Shown one piece after another: positions 35,342-46,900 of a DNA stretch of 64,000 bases. The translations under genes and the position numbers were made by a program. A model generated the notes under the pieces. The model made no database searches. It was not told the origin of the DNA and saw only the letters and a list, made by a program, of their open reading frames with translations. The stretch comes from Rhizophagus clarus (Eukaryota; Glomeromycota; Glomeromycetes; Glomerales; Glomeraceae). Where the stretch lies: positions 682,001 to 746,000 of the forward strand of contig BLAL01000043.1 of the NCBI GenBank assembly GCA_015698045.1, given 5' to 3'. Position 1 is the stretch's first letter. Each line of letters starts with the position of its first letter.

Positions 35342-38299
35342 ATGCCATATTACGGTACTAAAAAGAGCCAAAGAAAACATCACAGAAATAAGCACCTTCA
35401 AAGAAGAAGACCTGCCTTTGAAAGAGCTCCTTATTGTAATTTTTGTTATACCCCATCAGAAGAAATACTTTATAACCAACATCCTACTGGATTCTTTAAC
35501 TTTTGGAATTGGATTAAAGATAATCATTCTGCTAGAAACTACAACCTTTGCACTGTTATTTCCTTTGCCAAACTAAAAGAAAATATCGCTGAACTGAATA
35601 CTGCCGCTGACCTTACTACTGAAATTCTAAAAAGCATACTATTTTCCACCCTTAGCACTCCTATACTAGAATTATTATATTATATACCTGCTCTTTGTGA
35701 GAAACCCAAGGATACTCCTCTGCACCTACTGAATATCAAACCACCAAGTTATATAATTTATACCACAACCTACCTTCACCAGAAGCACCTCCTGAAACTA
35801 TGAATCAAGATCAACTTACTGCAGTTTAACTACTATTTTTGGTGCTAATGGCCAAAATATTACACAGTTGACCACTGCATTAGGAAATGCTCCACCTCCT
35901 TGTGAATTAACCATAGCCAAAGTAGATAACTTTCATGGAAAAGATGATGAGGACCCTTATGAATGGTTAGAATGTTTTGAAACAGCTGCTAATACTAATC
36001 AATGGACAGGTAACAGAAGAGTAGCTATTGCTGCAGGATACTTGAAGGATGCAGCCCATGACTGGTTCAGAGCCAATGGTAATGGCCTTACTGCTTGGAA
36101 TGACAATACAAATCAAAATGCCAGTTTTGTACACCAGTTTGAAGCATATTTTTTTCCTGAAACTAAGAAAAATCAATGGTACTATGAATTGATGACTATT
36201 AGACAAACAGCTGAAGAAAAAGTTGAAGACTACTCTAGAAGATTCAAGAAAGTCTTAAGAAAAGTGAATGGAACTACTGATCCTCCACCTGTTCCTGCTG
36301 CATTACAAGTGCGAATATATTTGTATGGATTAAATCCCCTATTAACTCCCCTAGTATCAATCAACAATCCTACTACTTTAAATGATGCAATCACCCGTGC
36401 AAAATTGGTAGAAACTGGATATAATTATGTTCCTACAAAGTCAGTTTCTTTAAATGTTCCTGTTGCTGTAAAGGAAAATGCTCCTTTACCAATTACTCCT
36501 ATTGCTGGATCTTCCACTAGCAAGAATGACCCAGATGTAGATACATTAACTCAACAACTCCAACAATTGACTCTTAATTATGCAACCTTATCATCAGCAT
36601 TGCTAGCTCAAAATAATAGTAACAATAATAGCAAGCCTAGAAATTTTAGAGCGACTACAGAAAAGGCTAGAGATAAAACTAAACTAACCTGTTTCAAATG
36701 TGGGAAAGTAGGACATATCTCCAGAGAGTGCAGAAGTAATAGAAATAACAACTCAGGAAATAATAATAATAATAATAATAGAAAACTTTTCACCAGACCT
36801 GTTAATTTCCTGGATGAAGAATATGTTGAAGAAGAAGAATACTACTCCTATGATGAAGAAGAGGAGGATGAAGCTAATTATGAAGTATATGTAAATACTC
36901 GTTCAGAATCTGGAAAAGAAAGACAACTAAGAAAAAGAGTGAGAACAGGAGATGAAATGGATGAAGGAGGAGAGGAATATATCATTCCAGTTGCTCCTTC
37001 AGCAGAAACTACCCCATCTACCATTAAAGCTCAAAAGATCAAAAGAAAATTTAAAATGAGACCCGCACCTATTGAAAATGTGACTGAATTTGACATTGCC
37101 CAATACATTAAAGACCTTCCTTGTGGCTTAACTATTGGACAAGCCTCATCTCAAATTCCAAAATATAGAAGTGCCATGCTCAAAAGTGTGAAGAGAACTA
37201 GAGAGACCAATTTTATCTCCTCAGCCAATGATGCTCCTACTACTGCTGCCAGATGCCAATTGAGAGTAGATGGAGAACTTATTTCAGCCGTCATTGATAG
37301 TGGTGCTGCCACTAGTATCATCACCAAAAAGCTCATGAAACGACTTGGATATTCTATAAATGAGCCTTCCAACTTAGTAATTGTAACTGCCAATGGTACT
37401 AAAGTTAGATCCTTAGGAGAAGTAAAAGATTTTCCTATAGAAGTAAAATCTCATCTCATCAACCTCAACATTCAAGTATTGGATTCTACAGATGAAGTTT
37501 TTATTCTTGGAAATGATTGGCTTAAAAAGGTCAATGCCAATTTGGATTGGGAAGAAGGTACACTGACTATCTTGTGGAGAAAGAAACAAATTACTGTTCC
37601 TATGCAATGCACTAGAGGACGACCTGCTGAGTCCTATGATGAAGAGGAAACTGATAGTGAAGAATATGAGGAGGAAGAAATAGAGGAGTCTCCTCTTTAT
37701 CTTTCAGATTTATCTGATGATTTTTCTGATATTTCCGACCTAGAATTTAACCCTTGGACTAATCATACCCCATATGAAGAATCTGAGGAAGAGATAGAAG
37801 AAAGTGAGGATGAAAATCCAGCCATTTATTTAGCCGTCACTGCCACCCAAGAAGAGCCTCATAAACTTAACCTTGGACCTTTGGATGTGCACCAGCAACA
37901 ATTATTCAACAATTTGCTTACATCCTTCAGAGATATTTGTGCCAAAAGTCAGACTGAAATTGGTAGAACAAATCTCATAAAACACAAAATTTATATTGGA
38001 GATGCACAACCCATTTCTCAAGCACCCTACAGAATTAACCCTAAAAATAAAGAATTTCTAAAGGAAGAAATTGTAAAAATGGAAGAAAATGGAATCATTA
38101 GAAAATCATGTAGCCCCTGGGCTTCACCTGTTGTAATTGTGAATAAGAAAGGAGGAGATAAGCGAATCTGCATTGATTATAGAAAACTAAATGCTATTAC
38201 AAAAGCAGATGCCTACCCACTCCCTAGAATTGATGACCTGTTGGAAAGTTTTGGACAAGCCAAATGGTTCACTACCTTGGATCTTGCCAGTGGTTATTG
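35342..38299 (+). pseudogene. Ty3 gag, protease and start of RT
   Basis: The apparent ORF from 35868 begins with TTG, not ATG. Upstream coding text lies in two other frames: frame 2 from ATG 35342 (MPYYGTKKSQRKHHRN, CNFCYTPSEE), then frame 1 near 35725-35825 (EYQTTKLYNLYHNLPSPEA, MNQDQLTA). Two indels have therefore split the gag N-terminus. From 35868: gag core at 20-160 (DNFHGKDDEDPYEWLECFE, LKDAAHDWF), CCHC knuckle CFKCGKVGHISREC at 275-288, a basic/acidic linker with Asn repeats, aspartic protease motif AVIDSGAATSIITKKL (D477), a second long acidic linker, and then RT (YRINPKNKEFLKEEI, ICIDYRKLNAITKADAYPLP, TLDLASGY), where the frame runs into the MITE at 38300. Confidence 0.9.
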
Positions 38300-38949
38300 C
38301 CCTATAAAAAATATGTGTCCGGATAATGTCCAGAAAATGTCCAGAAAAATTGTCTAAATAATTGTCCGGAAATTCTGGACACTGTGTGTCCGGAAACTGT
38401 TCTGAAAACACTGCATTTTCAGGATATTAAGAATTTGTCCTGAAATTGTCCGGAAATGTATTTTCGTAAAATTTTGCCACAAAAGATGATCAATGGATAG
38501 ATGATCATCATTATTCCTTAACCCAAATTTTTTATATCATAGATATATAGTATTTTTGCCTGCTCTGCAATTTTAATTAGTACGACAGAAAAGATTTTGA
38601 ATGTCAGTTTTGTGCTTTTTGCATTTTTTTACAAAATTAATTTATCCTTTTTTGGAAATAGTATCCAGAATTTGTCCTGAACTTTTTCATGTCCGGAATT
38701 TGTCTATCTGGATTTTTTACTATGTCCAGAATTTGTCCAGGTTTGACTGTCCAGAATTTGTCTGAAATTTTATACCAAACAAATTCTGGACATATTCTGG
38801 ACAAAGTTAGGACATGTCAAAATTTTAAGTATCAGAAGTGTGTCAGACATGTACCAAAAAAGTGGACATTTTCTGGACACATCAGATTTATTCTAGACAT
38901 TTTCCAGACATTTTTGATAACATTTTCCGGACATTTATTTTTTATAGGG
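38300..38949. mobile_element. CACTA-type MITE inserted in RT, 650 bp
   Basis: The left end CCCTATAAAAAATATGTGTCC and the right end (reverse complement CCCTATAAAAAATAAATGTCC) form the terminal repeats, and TTG is duplicated at 38297-38299 and 38950-38952. The ends fit the CMCWR rule and the 3-bp duplication fits the CACTA/EnSpm superfamily. Many TGTCCGGA, TGTCCAGAA and TTCTGGACA words in both orientations fill the subterminal parts. It has no transposase. It splits the RT motif LDLASGY-WQVAMDEAD, and without the 653 bp the two halves are in the same frame. Confidence 0.85.
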
Positions 38950-40690
38950 TTGGCAAGTAGCCATGGACGAAGCTGATATTGAAAAGACTGCCTTTGTAAC
39001 TCCCTTTGGATTGTATGAATTCCTAGTCATGCCTTTTGGACTAAGCTATGCTTCTGGAACATTCCAAAGATTAATGAATAGAGTGCTGCAAGAATTTTTG
39101 AATGACTTTGTAGCCGTGTATTTGGATGATGTAATCATCTACACCAAAGGAACCTTTAAGCAACACATGGATCATATAGCTCAAGTTTTTCAAGCGCTCA
39201 GAAATTCTAACCTTAAAATAAAATTAAAGAAATGCTATTTTGCATTACCTAATATACACTTCCTAGGACATGTAGTAGGAAGAGATGGAATCAAACCAGA
39301 CCCAGAAAAGATTGACAAAGTCAAGAATTACCCAATACCAACAAACCTAACTCAATTAAGAGCTGCTCTTGGACTATTCTCCTATTATAGGAAATTTATT
39401 AAGGATTTCTCCCGAATTGCAAGACCAATGCTCACTTTGTTAAAGAAAGATGCTCCTTTCAACTGGGAGGAAAAGCAACAGCAAGCCTTTGACAGACTAA
39501 AGGAGATGCTAATTAAAGCCCCTGTATTCAGTTATTCAGATTTCGACAAACCCTTCATTATCTATACTGACGCCTCTGGAATTGGATTAGGTGCTGTATT
39601 ATCTCAAATAAAGGAAGATGGTGAAGAACATGTAATTGCCTATGCAAGCAGAAGGCTTAATCCAGCAGAAAAGAATTATTCTGTAACAGACCAAGAGTGT
39701 TTGGCTGTAGTATGGGCCATAAAACATTTTCAACACTACTTAGGATTAAGACCATTCATCATCATTACTGACCATTCTGCCCTCAAATGGTTAAAGACTT
39801 CCAAGATGCCAAAAGGAAGAAGAGCCCGCTGGGTAATGGAATTACAGCAGTACGACTTTGAGATCAAACACAGACCAGGAAAACTTAATGCCAATGCTGA
39901 TGCATTATCTAGAACTCCTGAAGAAACATTCTGTTTCCTAATTGAATTAGAAACTTATCCTGGACCTACCAAGCATACTTTATCTGCTCCAATAACTTTA
40001 ACCCCTATAGAAGAGGAAGATTATGAAGCAGACTCTGAAGAAGACATCACTACCAAACCAGTAGCAGAAATATACGAAATTATTTATCCTCAACCATGTG
40101 AAAACTGTGAAGAAATTCAATGTATATGCTGGGGAAATGATAATAGCACTTTAGGATCAGACTATGAAAGAGATTGGCAAGAATACTACCAGCAAATACA
40201 CGACCAAGAAGATCATCCAAACTATCAGGAAGAATGGCTAGAAGAAGGCCAAGACATTTTAATTTTGAATGATGATATAGAAGGAGTCCAAACTCCTGCA
40301 TATTATTTTTCAAAGGAAGAATTACAAGAATTATTCCAAGAGTTTATTCAAATAAAGCAAGTAATTGCTGGTCAACCTATCAATAGAGGAGGAAGTAGAT
40401 GCACCTTTGAATGTGACATAGAAAATAATCATATTCATACTTATTGTACAATGTGCAAAAAGAACCTCCCATATGGAACTATCCTTCATGATTGCATTAT
40501 TGGATTTACTTTAGGGAAAATGCGACCTGATATAAAACCAGAATTTTTGGTAAACCAATCTTGGTGGGAGGAACCTGAAGGAGTGAAACAAACCAACCTT
40601 GTTCATTATTTAAAATGCTTTTTACAACTTTCCTATGGATTACCCCCTTACATCATTTCTACTGAGCCATTTGTAGCTTCCTTAGATTAA
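38950..40690 (+). pseudogene. Ty3 RT, RNase H and Cys-rich tail
   Basis: Continues the RT after the MITE: MDEADIEKTAFVTPFGLYEF, VMPFGLSYASGTFQ and the catalytic YLDDVIIYT at about 39119. Connection and RNase H follow (FIIYTDASGIGLGAVLSQ, NYSVTDQECLAVVW, FIIITDHSALKWL), with the acidic residues kept. Beyond RNase H comes an acidic, Cys-containing linker (CENCEEIQCICW, CTFECDIENNHIHTYCTMCK) to TAA 40690. This linker is longer than in many Ty3 elements and may hold a metal-binding module. After the stop the frame changes before integrase coding resumes, so either the polyprotein is broken here or integrase was made separately. Confidence 0.88.
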
Positions 40691-40806
40691 ATCCTTAACA
40701 AATATCAAATTTATTAAAAGGTGAAAGCGAAAAGTGCCTGCATTGTGACAGACAGCCTAATATTTTATTTTATTTAAATATTTTTATAACAATAGATACA
40801 ACCCAA

Positions 40807-42050
40807 TATAATAGAATTTTTCAATATTTAACTACTCAACAACTACCATCAGATTTAAATACTCAACAACTTATCAAACAATTCAAAAACTTTTGTACTC
40901 CTTTATTATTAAAAACAACTATTTATATAGAAAAGACAAACAGAAAGAAGGAACTTTATTAAGAGTGATTAGAGTACATGAAATGGAACCAGTTCTTTAC
41001 ATGGTACATAATGATCCTACTTCTGGACACTTTGGAACTGAAATTATGTTCAACAAAATTCGTACTAGATATTACTGGCCTCAGATGTATGAAAATATTA
41101 GAGAATATGTTAAAAATTGTGACTCATGTCAAAGAAGAGGAAAACCTCAAACTCATCAATTACTACATCCAATACCTGTACATTCACCTTTTTATCAAAT
41201 AGGAATAGATTTTGTAGGACCTTTACCAAAGACTTCTAATGGAAATAAATATATTATAGTTGCTATAGATTACCTGACTAAATGGCCTGAAGCAAAAGCA
41301 GTACCTAGAGCTACAGCAGAAGAAACTGAGAAATTTATATATGAAGACACTATATGCTGACATGGTTGCCCTCAGAAAATACTGACAGATCGAGGAACTC
41401 ATTTTAATAATCAAATTATTGATCGTTTAACCAAAAGATTTGAAATTAGGCATTTGTTATCAACACCTTATCATCCCCAAACCAATGGATTAGTAGAAAG
41501 ATCCAATAGAACTTTATATGAATCTTTAGCTAAATTAGTCAAACAAGTAGAACAGTGGGATCAGTTTATTCAGCCAGTTTTATTTGCTTATCGTACAAGT
41601 AAACAATCCACAACCAAAATATCTCCTTTTTATTTAACATATGGTTGTGAAGCAAAGTTGCCAATTGATGATCTTACCCAAAATGAAGAACAATTATCCG
41701 ATAGGATCAACAAATTAGTTAATGAGCTACCACATGATAGAGAATCTACCCGACAAAGGATAGATCAGCAACAAGTTAAACAGAAATTACATCATGATCA
41801 GCAAATTAAACGTCATAGATCTTTTCAAATAGGAGATAAAATTTTATTGTACAAGGCTGAAAAAGCGAAACAATGGTCTGGAAAATTAGATGAAAAATGG
41901 AAAGGACCCTATTATATCCATGCGGTTTTACAAAATGAAAGCTATAAAATAAGGGATATGCAAGGAAAAGTCCTAAAAGCTCCTTTCAATAGAAGTTTAC
42001 TAAAACCTTACTACGATCAGAAAGAATGGAATCTCCCAATAATAGATTAA
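40807..42050 (+). pseudogene. Ty3 integrase, one TGA in the core
   Basis: Text from 40807 (YNRIFQYLTTQQLPSDLNTQ) shifts one base near 40890 into SFIIKNNYLYRKD. It then reads through the HHCC zinc domain (VHNDPTSGHFG, CDSCQRRGK), the catalytic core (GIDFVGPLP, AIDYLTKWPEAKAV, LTDRGTHF, HPQTNGLVERSNRTLYE), the GPY/F-type module (KLDEKWKGPYYIH) and a C-terminal end at 42050. TGA 41358-41360 sits in the core between DTIC and HGCPQ, where Arg or Trp would be expected. No chromodomain is seen, which separates it from the integrase at 25113. Confidence 0.88.
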
Positions 42051-43611
42051 TTGACCTTTTAACTCAAGATTTACAACTAGAGCTTCCTTTTGAAAATGGA
42101 GATTTAATACCACCCTATGATGAAGCTGCTCCTTTTGATGAACAATTTAAAAATGCTTATGCTGCATTACAACGATCAATTCAATTGAAAGAACGATTAA
42201 ACTCACTAATCAATGCTTATTATATTGGAAAATTATTAAATAGTTTAGAAACTAAAGCTCAACAATTTAGATATAAGCAAAAATTAACTAGTCATTATAC
42301 GAGAATGTCAGAAAATGTCTTTGATATATTTGAATATCAACCAATTAAAATACTTGGTACTTTTTACATTATTGCGCAAATAGCAAGAAAAATAAATACA
42401 CTAGTCGAAAAAGGACAATTTGGCCTAAATTTGACCAGGTCGAATATAGGTCAAATGATGATCTAACCTATGTCAAATTGAGGCTGATTTTTTTGGCGCA
42501 TTTAGGGTGCCAATCATTTCAAATTCGGAAAGAAAATTCAACCATTATTTTACCTATATTAGGACATTATTACATATTTATTCGACCCTAAAAAAAACTA
42601 TATTCGACTACTGTATATAATCTGAATATAATTGATAAATAGGTCGAACTAGAGGTTTTTCAAAGTCGAATAATAAAGCATCATTTTGTATTTTATAAGC
42701 AAATAAAAACCATTTATTTTATATATATTGACGTATATAGTATATAGTAATATAAGATAATTATATAAACCAACCCGCATATGATCAACCGTACAAAAAA
42801 AATATAAAATATCCAGTAATAATTATATAACCAAAAAAAATAAATATAAAATATACTAATAATATTCGTCTGCATCAAATATTTCATGAAGTTCTTCGTC
42901 TTCTGTAGCCCTTCCTTTTCCGTTTCAGTTTTTTTAGCTTTTTGTTGCTAATATGATACAACATATGATATAAACAAAATTAATTAACGATATTTGTGAC
43001 GTAAAAATATTAAAATAATTCAACTTACTGTTGTCGAACTTTCGCTGATCTTATCCAAATCTTCAGGTCTAGTTGAATTCATTTCCACCGAATTTAACAA
43101 GAAATCTGAATATGGCTCTGTTAAATTCAGTTCTATTGGCACACGATCCTCGTAAGATTGAATCAAATCATCAACCATATCATCATATTCGCTAACGCCA
43201 ATTGTTTCATTTGTTTCATCTGTCTCGTACATTTTCATTTTATCGAGCGCCCATTCAGGCGCATTCTCGAGAGGTTTACTAGACATGAAGTAAATATCAT
43301 CATTATAAATTTGCTCCCGTTGCTTTTTTGCGCGTTGAATATATTCTGCTTCAGGGTCTAATACGTCTCATAATAGCTGTTTTAACTATTAAAACAAAAA
43401 TAAACAAATATCAAATAAATATTAAAATAGGTTAGGAGCAGTAATCACTTTAATACCTTGTCTGAACACCATGACCAATCATATACATGCAAGAACCGCT
43501 TATTATCAGGCAATTTCTGTCTTGAATCATCTTCAGAATCTGATTGCTCAATGGAATGACAATCATTCTGTACAAGCATTGGTAATAATTCGTCTTTATC
43601 GAATTCCTTTA

Positions 43612-44599
43612 TAGGGCTCCGATCGGTTTCGGTAATTACCGAACCGTACCGACCGGTTTCAGTATCAGAGCGGTTTCGGTTTTATGATTTATCGAACCAA
43701 AACTTTCGGTTTCGGTATCGGTTTTGCAATTTACTGAACCAATTTACTGATAATAAAAACGTTTTTTTTATAAGAAAAACGTAAATAATGTAGTTAAAAA
43801 AAAATGTTGCGAAACGTTTTTTACATAAACATTTGATATAAAAAATAACGTTTCGCAACGTTATTTTTGCGGAACTTGTAAAAAACGTTGCGAAATGTTT
43901 TTTACATAAACGATTTGATAAAAAATAACGTTTCGCAACGTTATTTTTGCGAAACTTGTAAAAAACGTTGCGAAACGTTTTTTACATAAACGATTTGATA
44001 AAAAAAATAACATTTCGCAACGTTATTTTTGCGAAACTTGTAAAAAACGTTGCGAAATGTTTTTTACATAAACAATTTATTATGAAAAATAACGTTTCGC
44101 AACGTTATTTTTGCGAACATTGTAAAAAACGTTGCGAAACGTTTTTTACATAAACGTTTGATATAAAAAAAATAACATTTCGCAACGTTATTTTTGCGAA
44201 ATTTGTAAAAAACGTTGCGAAACGTTTTTTACATCGGAAATTTAATATAGAAAACAACGTTTCGTAACGTTATTTTCCTTTTTATTTAAAAACGTTGCGA
44301 AACGTTTTTATAAAACGATTTAATATAAAAAAAACGTCTCGCAACGTTTTTTTTTGTCACTTTAATAAAAAACGTTGCGAAACGTTTTTTTATGGATGAT
44401 TTGATAAGAAAAAATCGTTTCGCAACTTTTTTTTTGCTAAACGTTGCGAAACGTTTTTTTACTAAACTCGTTCGGTAAATTGGTTCGGTTTTCGGTAATT
44501 ACCGATCGGTTTCGGTAATCATTAATACCGATACTGATTAATTCAGTTCGGTATCGGTTTTTGCAAAAACTGAACCGAACCAAACCGATCGGAGCCCTA
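43612..44599. mobile_element. hAT-type MITE, 988 bp
   Basis: Both ends read TAGGGCTCCGATCGGTTT inward (18 bp perfect) and TTCCTTTA is duplicated at 43604-43611 and 44600-44607. An 8-bp duplication and a TAGGG end are hallmarks of the hAT superfamily. Beside each end are GGTTCGGT and CGGTAATTACCG words. The middle (43780-44465) is a tandem array of about 85-90-bp units built on AACGTTGCGAAACGTT and its inverse, with TTTTTACATAAACGATTTGAT spacers (split here only for description). No transposase. It is inserted in the minus-strand CACTA gene, so it is the youngest layer here. Confidence 0.9.
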
Positions 44600-45694
44600 T
44601 TCCTTTATGTTGGCGTCATTTCTTTCGTATAATTTTATTGCCGCCTTTACTCGTCTATTTTTCTGTTGAATATATAAAGATTAATTTCAAAAGACTAAAA
44701 AGAAGTGCATTAAAATAAAATACTGCTCACTTCAGACAATCGCACATTCACGTGCATCCTACGGTCGACTTTATCTAATTGGCCTGATAGTCGTTTCCAT
44801 TATCTATCTCTTTTATGCTTGTAAATCGATCGTAACCAGTTTGACAATTGGGTTACAGACGGATTATAATGTCCACTCATCAACCTCTTTAATTCAGGTA
44901 TCAATTTTTCATATATCTTTGCTGTCTGTTCACTAAAAGTCTTGCCGTAATCCAACCGATATTCTTCAGGTATTTGACCTTTCAAGAGGTTCTTCATTTC
45001 GTCCTAAACAATAAGAGGAAATAATAAAAGCTGTATATATACATTAACACAATTCGGCTGCAAATAGTCTTGTAAAATTCTTACTATTGCAGCTGAAGCG
45101 GCAACTTCATCAGGCGATTTCTCTCTCAATTTTAATCTTTTATTGGGGCGTTTTAGTGAATATTGCTGCGGAGAATCGATAGTCTTTCGAGGTGTGCGAA
45201 GTTGCTTGAGCCGTTAAAGTTCTTCTTGGAGAGTTTTATTCTCTTCACATAATTGGTTCGATTCATCACCAAAAATTTCATTAAACTGCCGTAGTAAGGA
45301 ATTCTCCTCCTCGACCCTACGAGTACGATCTTGCAAATTATTTATTTTTCGTTTCATTTCTGATACTTTGACCTTTTCCTGATTCAATTCATTCTGTAGT
45401 CAAAGGGTTTCATTTTTTAAATTTCCTAGCTCTAAATTACCTATTTTAAATTATAAGGATATGTATCGAATCGTAACGAATAGATGTAATATAATAAATA
45501 TTAAAATATAACAAAAAATTCAGTTTACCCGCTTCTTCATTACTTGGTCGAACATTTCTTGGTGCTCCTTTTTCGTGATGTGAACGATAACTTTTCGGTA
45601 CATTAATATTAGGATATCTTTTAATAATATCAGAAGTTCATTGAGATTGAGTTTGAGTTTGACTTAATGAGGCTAAAATATCTTGCGAAACAAT

Positions 45695-46130
45695 GAGTCT
45701 AAAGGGAGTTGTAGTATTAGTATTTAGTGATGTTGGTGTTGAAGCAATATTTCATGGTGTGGCAATATTTCGTGATGTAGACGAGGCGGTAGTATTAGTT
45801 AGTGTTGACGCTCGTGGTGTAGCAATATTTCATGGTGTAGTATTAGTTGATGTTGACGCTCATGGTGTGGCAATATTTTGTGGTGTAGTATTAGTTGGTG
45901 TTGACGCTTGTGGTGTGGCAATATTTCGTGGTGTAGTATTAGCTGGTGTTGACGCTCGTAATGTGGCAATATTTCGTGGTGTAGTATTAGTTGGTGTTGA
46001 CGCTCGTGATGTGGCAATATTTCGTGATGTAGATGAAACGGTGGTATTAGTTGGTGTTGGTATTGAAGCAATATTTCGTGGAGGAGTTGATGTTGTATGT
46101 GGCGATGGTGTAGACGAACCAGCAATATCT
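45695..46130 (-). repeat. 48-bp coding repeat in the CACTA protein
   Basis: Five to seven units of 48 bp (16 codons). On the plus strand each reads GGTGTAGTATTAGTTGGTGT followed by TGACGCTCG and TGGCAATATTTCGT. On the minus strand they encode the TPRNIATPRASTPTNT units. The opposite-strand ORF 45693-46214 is a shadow of this repeat. Confidence 0.8.
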
Positions 46131-46284
46131 GGTGAAGAAGCATTTGGTTTTGATGGTTTCTTACGAGCCATTATTGTTTTAAAATTATTTTTATTTTTTA
46201 TTATTATTTTTTAAAAAAGAAAAAAGGGCGATTTTTTTGTATGGAACGAGGAAATTGGACCACTATTTATATCTATTTCTTTAC

Positions 46285-46500
46285 TATCAAATTAGACTTT
46301 TAACAATTAACGATCACAAACATTTGTATAAAATTAGACTTTCAATAGGCATGATCAAATTAGACTTAAACTTTCGCATCAAATTAGACTTTTAATTAAT
46401 TAAACATATATTAAACATATCAAATTAGACTTTCAATCATTAGCCGTTAATGATCAGATTAGACTTAAACTTTTGCATCAAACTAGACTTTCAATTAATT
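46285..46500. promoter_or_regulatory. Seven AAATTAGACTT motifs between divergent genes
   Basis: YAAAYTAGACTT occurs seven times in the same orientation (first near 46289, last near 46486) between the starts of the two divergent CACTA genes. In plant CACTA elements the TnpA protein binds short repeated motifs, so these could be binding sites or a shared promoter module. No function is shown by sequence alone. Confidence 0.5.
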
Positions 46501-46673
46501 GAACAGTTAAATCGTATTGAGTGCGTGGTATGGTATATATTTTATTTTTTAAATTTCGGTTTTCGTTTAATTTTCTATTCAACTTCTTACGTCTAATTTT
46601 TCGTATTCGAATTTGTCTATTTTGTTAATTATACCATCAATATCATTTTAAAACGGAATATAATCACAATATC

Positions 46674-46832
46674 ACTAAAAATTTGACATCACTAAAAATC
46701 TGATATTAATAAAAAACCACAATATCACTAAAAATTCGACATCACTAAAAATTTGATATTAATAAAAAAACCACAATATCACTAAAAATTCGACATCACT
46801 AAAAATTTGATATTAATAAAAAATCACTATTA
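46674..46832. repeat. Three tandem ~53-bp units upstream of the transposase
   Basis: CACAATATCACTAAAAATT, then CGACATCACTAAAAATTTGA and TATTAATAAAAAA, three nearly identical copies in a row, just before the region where the transposase frame opens. Confidence 0.8.
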
Positions 46833-46900
46833 ATTAAATATAACAAAGTATATTATAACTTTATTCAACGTAAAAATCATATTACAACTTTATCGTATCT

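Larger units (their letters stand above)
42856..46171 (-). pseudogene. CACTA second gene, repeat and coiled-coil protein
   Basis: Starts MARKKPSKPNASSPD at 46171. A Thr/Pro/Ala stretch of about 16-aa units (RNIATPRASTPTNTTP) follows, then VPKSYRSHHEKGAPRNVRPS and an intron near 45450-45530. The next block is a coiled coil at 45440-45060 (NQEKVKVSEMKRKINNLQDR, VEEENSLLRQ). Then comes a block ending DYGKTFSEQTAKIYEKLIPE (44997-44800), a gap taken by the MITE, and late acidic exons (EAEYIQRAKKQREQIYND, VSEYDDMVDDLIQSYEDR, then ATEDEELHEIFDADEYY to TAG 42858-42856). There are stops at about 45755, 45650, 45400 and 45215 and a shift in the last exon. It is probably the TnpA-like DNA-binding partner of the transposase, judged from position and composition only. 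Confidence 0.6.

Noticed and set aside
40080..40313. Minus-strand ORF inside pol
   Set aside because: Overlaps well-supported sense coding sequence and has no recognisable feature.
43780..44465. Regular array that could pass for a CRISPR
   Set aside because: Units are palindromic, spacers are near-identical, it lies inside a hAT-type MITE and the organism is a eukaryote.
45693..46214. Plus-strand 173-codon ORF rich in Val, Gly and Asp
   Set aside because: Shadow of the 48-bp repeat that encodes the Thr/Pro repeat on the minus strand.
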